Both the position numbers and the translations under genes were made by a program. A stretch of 64,000 nt of DNA. Source: Sesamum alatum. Taxonomy: Eukaryota > Streptophyta > Magnoliopsida > Lamiales > Pedaliaceae. A model generated the notes under the pieces. That model saw only the letters and a list, made by a program, of their open reading frames with translations. It was not told the origin of the DNA and searched no databases. The DNA is taken from NCBI GenBank assembly GCA_034509735.1, contig JACGWO010000002.1, positions 49,101,115 through 49,165,114 of the forward strand. The letters are read 5' to 3'. The number at the start of each line of letters is the position of its first letter. The stretch's first letter is position 1. Shown one piece after another: positions 11,901 through 25,430 of the stretch.

Positions 11901-14900
11901 ACAAGGATCTCACACGCCGAGCACCAACCCCAACAAACCTAGCATGGGAAGAAGAGTGGTAAATTTTCTTCCCAGAAGAAATCCAGACCCTCTAATCTGA
12001 TCATTATCAATTGTGAACATCTTGAATATATAGAATTCACTATCGTTCGCTAGTGGCTAGCCTCAATTTTTTTGGGGGGTTACATTTTCTAGCCTCATTG
12101 GATACATATTAATCTTGATGCATTTTTTTTTTAATAATGCATTAACACAAGCACCCCAAATATATAGGACATAGAAGTACCAGCACTAATTTAGTCACAA
12201 ACCCCTATCTTAAATGCTTAGAGAAACACAGAAATCTAATAGATGCAAAGAAATAAAAACATTCAGTTTACATGTACTGTTTATCCTAAAAAAATAGTTA
12301 AAGATCAAGGGAACAAACAGATAATTAAGCAAACTACTAACCAGACGAATGACTCGAGTCTTCTAGATTAAGACAAAGTAGAACAAGGAAATCGAGTCTT
12401 ATAAGTTTCTTCTACTTTTTGTACTGTATGGACAAAATAATATATGATTTGCCAGTTCTATGTTTCCCAAGAAGGTAATAAATCTAAATGCTTCCACTCA
12501 AAACTCTTACATTTCTTCAAATTCAGAGCCAGCTCGGTAAAAGAAAGGAACCCCAGCCTCTCCCGCTATGGCCTTCAAAATTCAAGAAACAGAGTAGTGA
12601 GACATCGTTAAAGCTCATGTCAGGCAGCAGGCCGGCAGCCACTCACTTCAGATTCATTACTGGTGGGAAAGGGAAAGTTTATAGGACATATATTACTGTT
12701 GCAACAAACCAGCATACCTTCGCAAGCAAAGTTTTCCCTGTTCCAGGCGATCCAGTCAGAAGAATTCCCTGGAATTTAATGCATCTTAAAGGACACTGTA
12801 GGGAGGACATTGTTCCACAAGGTGATTAAGTGCAATTACAAATTTACTCCAAACAAACCTTAGGTAATTTGCCTCCTAATCGAGTGAACTTTGAAGGATT
12901 TTTTAGATACTGAACAACCTCCTCAAGCTCTTGTTTAGCATCATCACAACCTTTGACGTCTTTAAATGTCTTAACATTCTGCCATAGTAACAAATCAAAA
13001 GTTATTATGTGTTTGTACGCTTAATATGAGTTATTCCATAAGATAAATCTCATTGCGTATGACAAATAAAAAGCAGCCATACAGTCAACATGAGAACTCA
13101 AAATTCATCTGGCTAAACTAACAATTCATCCCACCAATCCTCCCATGGTTGGAACACACAGTAAAAGCACAATATGATATAAGATGAACAAGTTCATATT
13201 ATGTTAATGTGCTAAAGTCCTTGAACAGCTGAAACCAAAAGATTGGAAGCGAACAAAAAGATAACCTTCTCTGGCACTATTTCTTTGTTCGAGTCCTTTG
13301 GGTCATAAGAAGAACTTGAACCAACTCCAGGAGTTCCTATCCCACCTAAGCCACCAATATACTTCTGAAGTGCAGCTGCACCCATTACCCTGAAATCACA
13401 AACATTTCAAAATAGAGCAGATAAAATGACCATAGACTCAGATATAGCTTATGCAAGCATGAAATGGAGATGAGGGAAACAACTAATATTCACATTAGAT
13501 AACATCTACCTTCTCCTTCAACAAAAGTAAATCACATAGAAGCAATACCATCATAAATAAACTCAAGGAGGTAAAACATAATGGATTCAGCAACTACAAA
13601 ACTAAAGGTCATACCACATCAGACCAACAGCGACAGTGAATAAGATAGTTGATATGACTTCTTGAGCAAAACGTGATGATCTGTTTGACATTCTAGGGTC
13701 CACCTACAATGCAGATGCTAAGAGTTTAGAGTTCGTGGGAATAGCAGCAAAGAAATAATAAGTTTCAATATTCTTGCCCTCAATCCTTTCCTTTCCGAAA
13801 AGTTTTTCTCTTACCATCACAACATGTAATGGCTGTTTCTCAGATACACCTGGGCTCAAAAATGGCTCATCCATGTTCCCTGATGCACGTTGTTTTAGTT
13901 CTTGCAACTACATAATATTTAAAAGTTAGCCAAGATGCTAAGATGGGAGGAAAAGGAAAACAACACAATAAAGAAAGTTCATTAAGGACAATTGGTGTGA
14001 GACAAGAAAAAATGTACACAAAACGGATGCTTTTTGTTTAGCAGCATTGTAAACCAAAAGTGGGACTTAGCTAACCTAGAATCATATTCTTTGTTTAACA
14101 AATGTAATAGATCCGGAGGTAAGAAATGCATCCCTTAGGAATAACCAGCATCGAGACATTTGAACCAGTTAAGATAAGTGGTGAAATCAGAGATTAACCC
14201 ATTAAGAAAAAATAATAAGCCACCTACCAATAAAGGAAGACTAGAAGGCCTTCCAGATTGCTCATCCGGCAAATATTCAGCAATTGCATTAGTAGCAACT
14301 AGTGCTCGAAGATATTCCGCTACTCCTCTACTATCTACAGCATGTGCCCTTTGTTCGAAACGCTGGATCACAGACTCAGGACTGAACAAAGCCAGACAAG
14401 AAATTCATTGTAACCATCTCCATATTTGGACCATTTTTAAATGTATAGGTCAGGCATCAGGAGCCACATTTAGGTGCAAAATAAGTGCTTAAAAAATTCT
14501 ATTATTCAGCTTCAGCTTATAGGTTGACTTAAAAACTCTCACCAGCAACATGCAACCAATACAAAAATATGAAAAGTCCATCAACAGCAGTCAGTAAACT
14601 TTTAGGCGAATCGCATTCCAACCTAGCCCAATTTTACAAACACAGATAACCACCCATACACCTCGACTCGAGAATGCTGCTGCTCTTCTTGGCCTGTCTT
14701 GCTCTCACTCAACAGCAAAAGCACGAGTCTTTAAAGCCTAATTCCCCAATAAAGATAGCAAAAAGATAATACCTGTGCTTATTGAGCTCAGCCAAAAGCG
14801 CACTCTGCTTGGCAGCATCTTTCGGATTAGCATCAGCATCCGCAATCAACCGCTCCAACCGCTTCTCCTGCCTCCAAAACGGCCACCAACTGAACCAATC

Positions 14901-15332
14901 CGAATACAGTATATTCTGCAACCCAGTTTTGAACCTTGCAAAGACTCCCATCAAAAACACCAGTATCGGCAACCTTTCTTTCGCATCCCCATTCTTCACC
15001 ACGCCCTCCGGCTCTCCGCTGGCGGAGGTTTCGCTCAACACAGACCCATTACTGAGCTCAACTATCTCAGAATTCTCATTAAAAGAAATACCATTAATCA
15101 ACTCACTGGCTGAATTTACATTTTCTGAATTCAATGTACAGGAAATACGATGGCGTAGAACTCTGGACTTGATCAAAACCGAACCACTCAACCTCCCGTT
15201 TATTCTTCTGGAGAAAGACAACTGGGGGGAAAGGGAAACACTAGAAAGGCGTGGCTTTACAGAGTGATGAAGAGGTCTTAATTGAGGGATTTTGGGCCTC
15301 CAAACGAGAGAAGCCTGAAGTGCTATACTCAT
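8824..15332 (-). CDS. FTSH11: ATP-dependent zinc metalloprotease FtsH11, chloroplast/mitochondrial
   Basis: This is a membrane-anchored AAA+ zinc protease. FtsH11 in Arabidopsis is needed for thermotolerance. There are seventeen exons: 15332-14773, 14381-14228, 13907-13815, 13703-13615, 13389-13266, 12978-12859, 12768-12718, 12572-12511, 11938-11881, 11412-11287, 11207-11127, 10682-10553, 10307-10159, 9901-9620, 9456-9367, 9288-9235 and 8982-8824. All join in frame to give 793 aa, against about 806 in Arabidopsis. The order is a Ser/Arg-rich transit peptide, a hydrophobic segment at about 123-140, a membrane helix at about 285-308, Walker A GSPGTGKT (386-393), Walker B IIFIDEID (441-448), the SRH ending RPGRFDR (about 499-505) and the HESGH zinc site (604-608). 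ATG 15332 starts MSIALQAS. Intron 12 has a GC donor. The C-terminus ends in a duplicated tail. The gene looks intact and functional. Confidence 0.94.
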
Positions 15333-15962
15333 AGTAAGCTTCAAGAATCAATTTTTTGCGAGATTTTTAGGGTTTAACGAGAAAGGGGTTTCGGATTTAG
15401 GGTTTACACAGCGAGAAAACTGAACCCCACAGGAAATCGATCACACACAACACCCAATGGCGTCTTCCCTCTTTCTCCTCTCCACCACAAGATTAAACCT
15501 TTACAGAGAACAGAAGAGAGAGAAAGAGAAGGGTAAATTGAAACCTTATCCGTGGAATTGAAACTTTGGTGTGATACTGCTCTTTTATTTGGGGGAAAAA
15601 CTTAGGGATTCATGATTGAATCAAACTCTTGACAATAAGGATAGTGATTGAATTTGTTAGGGTTTCTTGGGTTGATTATAACTATGTGTTGATCTTGTCC
15701 TGCCTTTGACTTTGAGGCAAGATAAACCTTCCATGCAAGTCAAAGTACTAATAAAGATGATATTTATTATTTTTTAATAATTTATGGTTATATAGTTTAC
15801 TCCTTACATAAAATTATCTTAATTATTTTAAGTTGAAGACAAATTTAATTTTAATTGTTCGTATAAATCTATGTTATATATTATTATAATGATTGAGGAA
15901 TATAGAATAATAAGTATTACCGATGAGTATGGTTTAGAAATTGAAAAACATGCGATCTATCA
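15333..15962. promoter_or_regulatory. FtsH11 5' UTR and promoter region
   Basis: The 200-300 bp upstream of the FtsH11 start (minus strand) are purine/pyrimidine-rich and less AT-rich than the DNA beyond, as expected for a plant 5' leader and core promoter. No specific element can be named with confidence. Confidence 0.4.
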
Positions 15963-16188
15963 TCCAATGATATTATAAACGTGCAAATTACTCCTATATG
16001 AAAAATAAAATAGCAATTTATCTTCATGTGTTTTTAAAATGAATCAATTTACCTTCCCATTTTTTTAGTAGGACAATTTAACTCCCTAAACATAGAGGTA
16101 TTGCTCCATTTTAAAGAATACGAAAAAATAAATTGCTATTTATTTTTTATAGGAAGATAATTTGCTCATTTGCAATATCATATGGAGG
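15963..16188. repeat. Inverted-repeat MITE-like element, family copy 1
   Basis: The left end (CCAATGATATTATAAACGTG, then GCAAATTACTCC) is mirrored by the reverse complement of the right end (CCATATGATATTGCAAATGA, then GCAAATTATCTTCC). The internal halves, containing TAAAATAGCAATTTAT and its complement, also pair. A related copy lies at about 40722-40905. There is no coding capacity and no clear target duplication. Confidence 0.5.
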
Positions 16189-17591
16189 TAAAGTGGAGTT
16201 TATCAAACAAATTCAAAATAATTTATGTACAAAAACATCTTCTCAATAACAAAGTTGAATTTGAAAGAAGAAAAGCAACAAACAATGTATTTCCACTATT
16301 CACCAATTATTTTGATTTATGGCAAGTGCGAAAATGTGTATGTTGTTAAATCGTGGTATTCATCTAATTGATAAGAGATGATGAGTCTGGTTTCTTAACA
16401 AGTATAGTTGAGGATATCATTTAGAGGTGATAACAATAATAATGACACATGTTGTTGGAACAAGGAGAAAAATATTGATGAAAACAACAAAAGTTCTTCA
16501 CATGAAAATCAATCTCAAGCTAGTCAAGATAACATTTATTTTACTAAAGAACAATACTTTGATCATGCCACTCGTGATGAAGGTCATGGTAGTCGTAGAT
16601 CAATATCTTATGTTTAGAGCTTTCTTAATTTGTTGATTTTCTATTACGTAGGTATATCAACTTATTATTATTATTATTTTTTATTTTATAATTTAACTTA
16701 CTTAAAACTTGTTGATCATGTTCTCGTATACACTTGATTAAATATCATATGTTCATTAATTGATGAAACTTGATTGATAATTAATATGAAAAGGTCAATT
16801 TTAAGTTGATTATTAACTTAAATAATAAAAATAGCTTCAACTTACCGTGTTTCTCATTATTCTCGCTTATTTATAGTGTTTTATAATTTTTCTGCAATAT
16901 TTACAAATCGTTTTCGAAATATTTATAATGTTTTGCAGCTCGAAGTTGATCCACGGAATAAAACTTTAGAGCACGCCAATAAGCGTACGTTTGATTCCCG
17001 GATCATCCCTTTCAGTCTCTTGAAACTGAAAATTGAGCATTTGATCATTCCCCCTCAATCTAATGACCTTTGTACAGATCTTTGCTTCAATACCTACCAT
17101 TACCTTCCAGTCTAAGAAATCACTGCTTCAATCGTTTTTGGGGTCTTGAAGTATGAAACCTGGAAATTGACATGCTTTAGTAGTATGAATCCTAGTCCGA
17201 TTTAATTCTTGGAAGGGTGATCAAGCATTAATTCATCCGGGACTACGTGAACGGAGGCATTCTACCATTCAGAAATCTGCTCACACCACAGAAGAATGAT
17301 CTCCGAATTTGTACTTAAAACTGAATTAAGATGTACAATATAACCACATCAATTGCCAAAACAAAGAAAATGTCGATACTCATGGAATCCCCGTAAAGAT
17401 ATTTGACTTGACAAAGGAGCTCAAAAGCGATTCACTACCAAAATCCTGGATTCGTAATTCATTAAGAGAATGTAAACTGAGAACGGAGCAGTATCATCGC
17501 CCATGAAGCAGTTTGTTTCCACATCTAGTCAAACTGAAAGGATTCGCATCCTCTGAACTTGCACAAGTCATGCTTTACACAGGTACTTGGG
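16189..17591. other. Intergenic DNA and probable PTB3 3' UTR
   Basis: Two short plus-strand open frames (about 16.4-16.6 kb and 16.9-17.1 kb) have no recognisable family. The first is Asn/Ser-rich and hydrophilic. The last few hundred bases before 17592 are likely the 3' UTR of the PTB gene. No RNA gene is seen. Confidence 0.45.
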
Positions 17592-20500
17592 CTATTGATG
17601 ATGATAAGGACGCATTGGAGACGAGTGTGGCAGCCCATTCTGGCCGTGAGGTGGTACCGCCCCAGGGCCCATTGCAGGAGCACCTGCAGGGGGGCCATAT
17701 GGGTAATTATGCATTTGCATCGGCATAGATTGAGGTGCTGCTGGGCCAGCTTGGTTCCAACCAGCTGAATGGGGAGGCACTGCATGAGGGTCTGAAGGGT
17801 GAGCGTACTGCGCTCCACCATAAGCATGACCACCCGGACCTCCCACTGGATATGGTTGTTGTCCTAATAATGAGGGTTGAGAGTTCAAAGCTGGAGTATT
17901 GGGGATTGTATAGTCTCTGCTCCTATCGTTGTTGACCTGAAAAAATTATAGTAGTTGATGGTCGATGCAAAAATGCATGAACAATGGCAGGAAAGGCATG
18001 CATTTTCAACTTGACGTATTAGGAGTCTCACCTTTATGCTGAGATCCGTGTGTCGAGAATATGAGATGTGAAGCTTGCAGTATCCTCCGTCGTATATGCA
18101 ATGTCCTTCCAAGGCTTCTTTTGCAACAACAGCCGTCTGGACATCTGCAAATCCAGTGGATTATGATTATCCTGTTCTAGTAAGAAGACTTCTACTAGTA
18201 GCCCATTGTATCTGGAATACAGAATTTTCAAACTACAGCTTGCGCAATTGTATATACAGGATTACAAGAGACTTGAAGCCAGCCAGAGTCGACCCTCCTA
18301 ATTCATATACTGTTTTTGTTCATTTGATTATTGACAAAATGGGGAGGGAAAATGGTAACTGCACCATAAAGCTATAGATTGATCAATGTCCTATATCATT
18401 TGAAGAGAGCATGTTGTCTTCTCTATTACGCGCATTGTTAGTTCATTTCTCTAGGTTTTTCCTGAAATCATTTGAGTGGAAGGTGTAAATACGAATAACA
18501 TGATAAATAAGTTGCCAATCTCATCTTACCAGGATACTGAATCAAAGCTTGAAGACCCCCATTTTTATCAAACATGGCAATTTTTAGGACAGGCCCAAAT
18601 GCTGAGAAGACCTAAGCACAAAAAAGAACTACAATAAGTGACCGAACAACTAACATCTAAAGGCTTCTCTTGCAGAAAGGTGGTTACTGTATGTAAAACA
18701 TCCAAGGTGACTGCATATTGCATGTTTTCGATAGAAGCAAGTAGAACATTGCTCTCTGGCTCCAACTTTTTCCCATCAACTCCTAAACTGAACTGCAAGA
18801 AGCCAGGTAATTGTTGTCAGATGCAAAACCAATAAATATTGAGAGGGCAGGCGTATCACCTAGGTGTACAGAATACCAAACAGCAATTGCAAGTGATGAA
18901 TCTAACATTGCAATTTTACTACTTGCACAGGTGAATAGGTCTTTTTGCATACCGTCAAGATAGGTTAAAGAATCATCTGAAACATAGTCATAAGTTTGGA
19001 GCCTTCTTAGAGAAGGTAGGCACCAGAAATCATTGTAGCATGATATTGCAGAAAATTTAATGCTAAATAAAGCAATCACAATCACTTGATTTTGCCCACT
19101 TAGGCCTGCTTAGGAGGAAATGACTTAAAAACTATTAATTAAACAGCTATTCCAGTATTTACCTGGCCACTTGCATCTATGGCTGAAGGAGCAACAGGGA
19201 GGAGAGGATTGGTGTAGTCCCTAAATTAACACAAAGAAATTTAACTGAATGTTAAAACATAAAATAAGTTCCATAGGAAACAAATAATATCCAACACAGT
19301 AGAATTTCCAAATATGAATTCATAAAACGAAAGACCAAAACAGAAAATACACCATGATGTCTACCATTTCTGATCTACAGTAATCAAACTGGGAAAACCA
19401 ATCAGTTTACCTACTACGATGACTCTGGAATTTGACGCTCAGGTCTGTATGTGCGGAATATGTGATCCTAAGTGAACATGGTCCCAGCTCTGGAATCAAA
19501 TACCTGACACAGATCCAACGAGAAGCCAAAAAATAAGCATAGAGGCACATTTTTCAGAAAAATGTATCTTTCAGAAAATGGGACAAAAATCGGCTGATGA
19601 CACATCTCCAAAAATGAAAACCTGGGATAGCAGTAACAGAGTCCTAATCATTTCTATATTCTCAGACATTTCTAATTGTTGATAGACACCAATATGATCC
19701 TACCGATGAGAAACAAGGTGAAATACATAGTTTACTATGGTTTAATAGCATGTGATGCATTTGTTATCACTTTTGCGGTGAACGAGACCCTGGAGGCCAC
19801 ACCTTTTCCATCGCTTCTCAATTTAAACATTTTACCTACAATTGTCATCCAATAGCATATATCCTCATGCCTACTTCATAGTTTTGTACACTTCCCCTGT
19901 CCTACCCAGAATCTGTTCGCAGTACACCAGTGACCTATAAGAGCATAACTTAACCAGAACGGTCCTTGCTATGAAGGGTAAATTTACTAGAAATAACTAA
20001 ATAAGGAGAGATGAAGTGGGATAAGGAACATGCATGTACCCCTTTAGCAGATTCTTAATAAACCTTCTGAAAGATGTCCAGCCCAATGTATGAGCACCAT
20101 ATCTAGAGACATATGATCGATAACAGTTGGGTGTACATCCAAAGCCAAATACAAAAATCCAGATCACCTTGGAATGCTTCTTCCATCAAGGGCATCCTTC
20201 GCAGCAGAGGCAGTCTCTGAATCAGAAAATTGCACCAGAGCCTGATGAGGGAGAAAAAAAAGTGATTGTATGTAAGCTACAAAAAGTTTCCTACTATCAA
20301 GAAAACATTATAATTTGAATAAAGCTATATGCAAGATACACACCTGAAAACCAGCAGTCTTCTCAAAAGTAGTGATCTTATGTACAAATCCAAAAGCAGA
20401 AAATACCTGCAAGTCAAAGAAGATCATTTATAAGGTTTAGATTATACCCAATGCTCTTTCCAGGGTAAAATTGCACAGCCAATAACCAAAGGATGAAGAA

Positions 20501-22122
20501 GTTGCAAACATGGCACCCTTTTGATCTTCATGCAACACCACCTTTTTGCCAGACCATAGTGTTGAGAACTGATGGAGCGTAAATGCAAGTCTTAACACAC
20601 ACAAACTAAATAAATGCAAGCTGCATTATACGAGAACCTAATGTTGGTGAAAAAAGAAATGCCACATGCTGTGCTTTCAGCTAGCTGTTATTCTATAAAT
20701 GACCTTCAGGCAACCACAAAAATTTGCATTTTTGTATATTATATCGAAACCTGAAGAGGTGACAATCATCCCAACCAACAACATTTTGTTTTACTAGATG
20801 CAAAAAATAATAAAAGAAGCAGGAAACTGGCTGCTTCTGCTACAGGATGTCAGTAAAAAATTAAAAAGAAGTATAAAGTTCATAGACAATATACGAAATG
20901 AAAGATTGTGTCCCATAGAAAGGTCCTCAAGTGATTATAAAAATACATATTGAGAAGACCTCATAACACTATAAAGATTTAACTGGATGAAGGGAAAATT
21001 TACAAGGTAAATTCTACAGACTCGCAAAAACTCTCAATAACTCTGTTGAGTATCAGAATAGGTTAGGCATATAGTCTTTGGGCATCGAATCCAAGTTATA
21101 AACATGCTTTTCCTGAGAACAATAGTTAAAAGATGGTTAAGAACTCTCTTTTTTCGCATTTACAAAATTCAAAAGGTGAACACATTATTAAGTTCAAATG
21201 AAAACAAAGTAATCAAATATTTAAGATATGTGCAAGAGTTACCAAGCTACTAGAATAAAAGAACAAATCATAGAGTATGACGTAAAACGGAGGTACCAAA
21301 ACTAAAAATCCAAAAATAAAAAGTAAGAAAATCATCCAAGGCTTCTTAAAAGGTAGGGGTAGAATCATGAAGAAGGGAAGAAAGAGCCAGTGTTAAGCAA
21401 AGGAGAAAGAAGACAAACACACATGCGATCTTTCTCCGAATGCACTAAGCTGCCATTGAAGATATTTCCTTGACATGTGCCTGCTGATTCATCCAGACTC
21501 TTGTCAATTAAATGCTTAACAAGCACGACATACTACAATCTAGGCACAAAAGGTCATGGAGGACATCTCATACTGCCAATAAATTTGCATTCCTTTGAGT
21601 TCACAATGAAGATGCCTGGCTGCTTACCAAGTGTAGGACATCAATGCTGACAAGACGTGCATCGTTCCCCTCAATTGTTACCAAGAGTACATTTCCAGCA
21701 ACATCTGCAGTAGTTTTGTTGTTCACTATTTCTTGCCTGTTGGAATATTGTAGGTAGACGGTTTTCCCTCGTACCTGAGCTGGCTCAGATGATGATGCAT
21801 AATACGATATCATAGCAATAGCTTGATTTAATTCCGCCTAGAAAACACGAAGAGCCAGAAAGCAAAAAGTTCAAAGCACAGACACCCTCAAAGATTCAAT
21901 CAACTCTAATACATCAAGCAACAGTTTCACACTTACAAATTCAATAAAAGCCTGGTTTCGATTGGCTCCAACATTGCATTTTGTGTTTACAACTTTCCCA
22001 AATGGCTTCCCTAGTTCAATCAGTTCCTCTTCAGTGCATTCCCATGGTAAGTTCCTCAAATGGAGAACCTTGGATGGAGGTTGGGTGTAGCGGAACTGCG
22101 GCTGGCTGGACACAGACGACAT
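17592..22122 (-). CDS. PTB3: Polypyrimidine tract-binding protein homolog 3 (three RRMs)
   Basis: This is an RNA-binding regulator of alternative splicing and mRNA fate in the nucleus and cytoplasm. There are ten coding exons: 22122-21937, 21837-21628, 20406-20344, 20241-20168, 19503-19411, 19220-19163, 18792-18688, 18611-18530, 18144-18032 and 17936-17592. They are continuous in frame and give 442 aa, the expected size for AtPTB3-type proteins. RRM1 is at about 17-95 (RNP2-like VLHLRNLPW), RRM2 at about 107-200 (NVLLVTIEG, then [10 protein letters not shown]) and RRM3 at about 240-330 (NVLLASIEN, then [13 protein letters not shown]). After RRM3 comes a Pro/Gly/His/Tyr-rich tail ending PMRPYHHQ. 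A probable 5' UTR intron runs from about 23005 (donor) to 22129 (acceptor) just before the ATG. PTB genes are often autoregulated through poison exons, and the large introns here would allow that, but none was demonstrated. Confidence 0.92.
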
Positions 22123-22128
22123 CCCGCA

Positions 22129-23005
22129 CTACGACCCGAGTTGCAAAATTGCAAACCAAATTTTATATCCTATACAAATAACCGGTATATACAGCCATAA
22201 ATCAACTCTATCATTAGGAATATACAAACATATGAATCACAACGGTACACAGAATAACAAGAAAGATCTATATATATATATATATATAATGCATAATTTG
22301 TTTTGAAGCATCCCTGTCTTTATCATGCATCCAATCCATAGTTTGTTTTGAAGCATAAAATACAATAGCAAATCACTCACTAAAAGACATTCTATAGATT
22401 CTTCTCCATTTACTTGCATGCTAAAGAGTACAAGCATATGCCTCCTAACAGTTTCACCAACCAGAACTCCTTCAGGTGCGCTTATCCATGAAACCAGAAT
22501 CGGGCAAACTTTCCAAAATTTGAGTTAATTTTATTAATCAAAACTTCAATTTACATTTTGTGCAACCATGGGAACACTTCTGCAGCATAAATTAAACACC
22601 TGGTAGCCAATGGGAACTTTCCAGCCTCACCTCATCAAAGTACTCACATATACAAAGAATCCTCCCAAGTCGCAAACTTGAGATAAATAAGCAACCTCAA
22701 TCTTTCCACTAGGCACAAAAGGAAACCAGACTCGAAACAAAACCCTAACGCAAATCAACAATGCCATACTGCACTTATTTTTCAACAAATAGTGCACCAT
22801 AACAAACGACAATCAGCTAAAAATACAAACAGATCTTCCAAAAACTGAAGTTAATTTAATTGCCGCATATTAGCAAAAAAATCGATTCAACTACAAAATT
22901 AATCGGCTCAAAACAAATATCCGCACCATCTCTAAATTAATCCAAACTCAATCAATTAAAAAAAATTAGGGCACAAAGCCAAACAGAGAGACCGAGAAGG
23001 ATTAC
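22129..23005 (-). other. Probable 5' UTR intron of PTB3 with an AT microsatellite
   Basis: A good donor (CTCAG|GTAATC, minus strand, exon end 23006) and an acceptor (GTCGTAG|TGCGGG) six bases before the PTB3 ATG bracket this non-coding stretch. An (AT)n tract lies at 22268-22288. The intron is inferred from splice signals only. Confidence 0.5.
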
Positions 23006-23006
23006 C

Positions 23007-23405
23007 TGAGGAGAGAATCAGGAAATTAGGGTTCCGAGAGCGTAGAATAGCCTGTAAGAGAAGAGAAGAAAACAAGATTGTTATTTTCACTTTTTGGATT
23101 ATTTATTATAGTTGTGTGGGAGGGAGATGGGTGCGTAGATGTACACCCTGCGGAGGTTAGCAGAAAGAGATGCATGTTTGCGCGGCTGGCATATTCTTTC
23201 TTGGGCCATGTGGAATAAAATTTGACTATTGGGCCTTACTTTTGGGCCCAACTGGACTGTGGTCTTAATTTGGCCCAAACTATTAAAGGCTTATGAGCCC
23301 AACTATACGAGACAGATGGGCCTTTTTAAAATGTGGTGTTGGTTTAGCCCAACTATTTTCGCCATCTTCACGTGCTCCGCCTTCTCTGCTCCTCGCTTGC
23401 TCTCT
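23007..23405. promoter_or_regulatory. Bidirectional promoter between PTB3 and the PPR gene
   Basis: About 400 bp separate the PTB3 5' leader (minus) from the PPR start (plus). It contains TGGGCC or its complement GGCCCA at 23202-23207, 23230-23235, 23243-23250, 23272-23277 and 23317-23322, with weaker AGCCCA copies near 23296 and 23346. These are site II (TCP-bound) elements, known to be enriched in promoters of genes for organelle biogenesis and translation, including PPR genes. Confidence 0.6.
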
Positions 23406-25430
23406 ATGTCAAAACTGCGTCCTGAATACCTCGCAAACCTCAGAAAATCGGTGAAAACAGCGCTGGAGCAATCTCCATTTTCCGGTACCTGGAAGCACCG
23501 ATTCTTGGAAAAGAATTCAATTCATCCAGATTTTGACGTGGTCTCGGTAAACAAAGCGATAACGTTAAGCTGCAAAACCGGAGAGCTGGAACATGCCCGC
23601 CAACTTTTCGACACAATGCCTAATCGAACTGTTGTCTCGTGGAACACCATGATTACTGGATACTCCAAGTGGGATAAGCTTCCTGAAGCTCTAGACTTGA
23701 TTTCGCTCATGCATCGTTCCGGTGTTAAGCTCGATGAAACTACATTTTCGACCTCGCTTAAGCGTTTGTGGGCGGGGCAGTCGTTGGTTACTGGGAGCAG
23801 ATTCATGGGTTGGTTATGAAATCCGGGCATCAGAGATATAAGCTTGTGGGAAGTGCATTGTTGTATGTGTATGCTAGTTGTTGTCAAATTGGAGAGGGGC
23901 GGAGGGTGTTTGATGAGTTGCACCGAGAGAACGAATTGTTATGGAGTTTGATGCTTGTGGGTTATGTTGAGTGTGATTTAATGAGTGAAGCTCTGAGTGT
24001 TTTTGATCGAATGCCGAGGCGTGGTGTGGTGGAATGGACTACGTTGATTTCGGGTTATGTGAAGAGTGAGGATGGGTGCAAGAAGGCGTTGGAGTTGTTT
24101 AGGGTGATGAGGGAGAGTTGCGAGGCTGTTCCGAATGAGTTCACTTTGGATTGTGTAACGAGGGCTTGTGGTAGATTAGGGGATTTGTGGGGTGGAAGGC
24201 TGGTTCATGGGCTTATACTAAAATCTGGTTTTGAATACGAGTGTTCGATTGGTGGTGCTTTGATTTGTTTGTATTCTAGCTGTGAATTTATGGATGACGC
24301 CAAGAAGGTTTATGATAACATGTTGGTTCGATGCGCGAACGATTCAAATGAGTTAATTGGCGGGCTTCTCAAGTGGGTAAGATCGAAGAAGCTAAGTTGA
24401 TTTTTAGCAATATGGCTGAGAGGAATCCAGTTTCGTACAATCTGATGATTAAACTAGGTTATGCCACTGGTGGTCGAAGTCAACTGACGTTGAGGATATC
24501 AAAAAAGGTTGTTTCATGAGCACCTAGTGGTCAAGATCTTAGAGCCTTGGAGCTCTGGAGGCATACTATGATAGAAGTTCTCAAATATGTAAGTTATTCA
24601 AATGAACACAATGGTCGAATTAGTGGCAAAGCTCTGGAGCTATTTTCGAGCCGAAAGGGAGACAAAAGGGAGGCAAAGGAAGCAGCCCATTATCTTGGAA
24701 TCGAATGATTTACGCGGAAGGCGGGACTACATTGAAAATGATCAGCATAAAATGCCACGGCTGCAAAATGTATTTAACACATGCGGAGATCATCAAATAT
24801 AGCCAACACTAAAGACTTTCACCTTCTCTCATGTTTTATAGAGTTTCCAATGACTGCACTATCATGGAGTGCTTGGATAGTCTCTTCAACAAGACAATTA
24901 GCTTCATGCCCATTCTGCAAGACCCCATGTCCTCCAATGTGTTATTAGGCACAGCCCCTTACCGACCGCATGTACTTCAAAATGTAGAAGCATAGCTGAA
25001 CCTATGCACACGTAAGCGCAGGGCACGTTCCATTGGCAGACATGTCTTTCTCCCAATGTTGCAGCTATTGGAGCAGCATTGATTACGGACATGGCACACC
25101 ATGGACTTGATCGCTCCGATTGCCTTGCAGTGTCACAATCTTTAATCTTATGCTAGTCTAAAGTACGAAGGGGGATTAGACTCCTAAAATGGCAAAAAGC
25201 AACTATTCTGTCCGCGCAGTTTGTGTGTTGGCACGAGCGGAGTTTACGTAGACCCAGGGTAAATTGAAGCATAATTCCTTAAGAGAAGAGCGTTATATCC
25301 AGCCCCCATGGTGAACGATCTCACAATTCTAGAGACCTTAACGGTCTGTATGCTGCTTTCGATCTCTACTTGGTCACGACGCGCAGCTCCAGGCTACCTC
25401 CGCGCTGAAATTTGATCAGCTGAGTAACTT
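23406..25430 (+). pseudogene. Pentatricopeptide repeat protein (PLS type), frame-disrupted as assembled
   Basis: PPR proteins bind organellar RNA. ATG 23406 opens a PPR frame with clear motifs (VVSWNTMITGYSKWDKLPEA). The frame shifts near 23795, in a G run (ACTGGGAGCAG), and continues to about 24370 (VEWTTLISGYVKSEDG). It shifts again in a second G run (AAGTGGGTAAG) and resumes (GKIEEAKLIFSNMAERNPV). A further insertion of about 11 bases lies near 24480. From about 24500 on, PPR-like phrases are still recognisable but increasingly garbled: a LLHAH-like motif near 24900, SPNVAA at about 25050 and a LEHY-like stretch near 25300. Nothing is recognisable after about 25430. Similarity is to the PLS-type PPR family from memory. 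It is either a decayed gene or badly corrected sequence over a normal gene; the position of the shifts favours the second. Confidence 0.75.

Noticed and set aside
16408..17115. Two short plus-strand frames that might be retrotransposon or gene fragments
   Set aside because: No conserved motif, no flanking exons or repeats, and AT-rich codon content.
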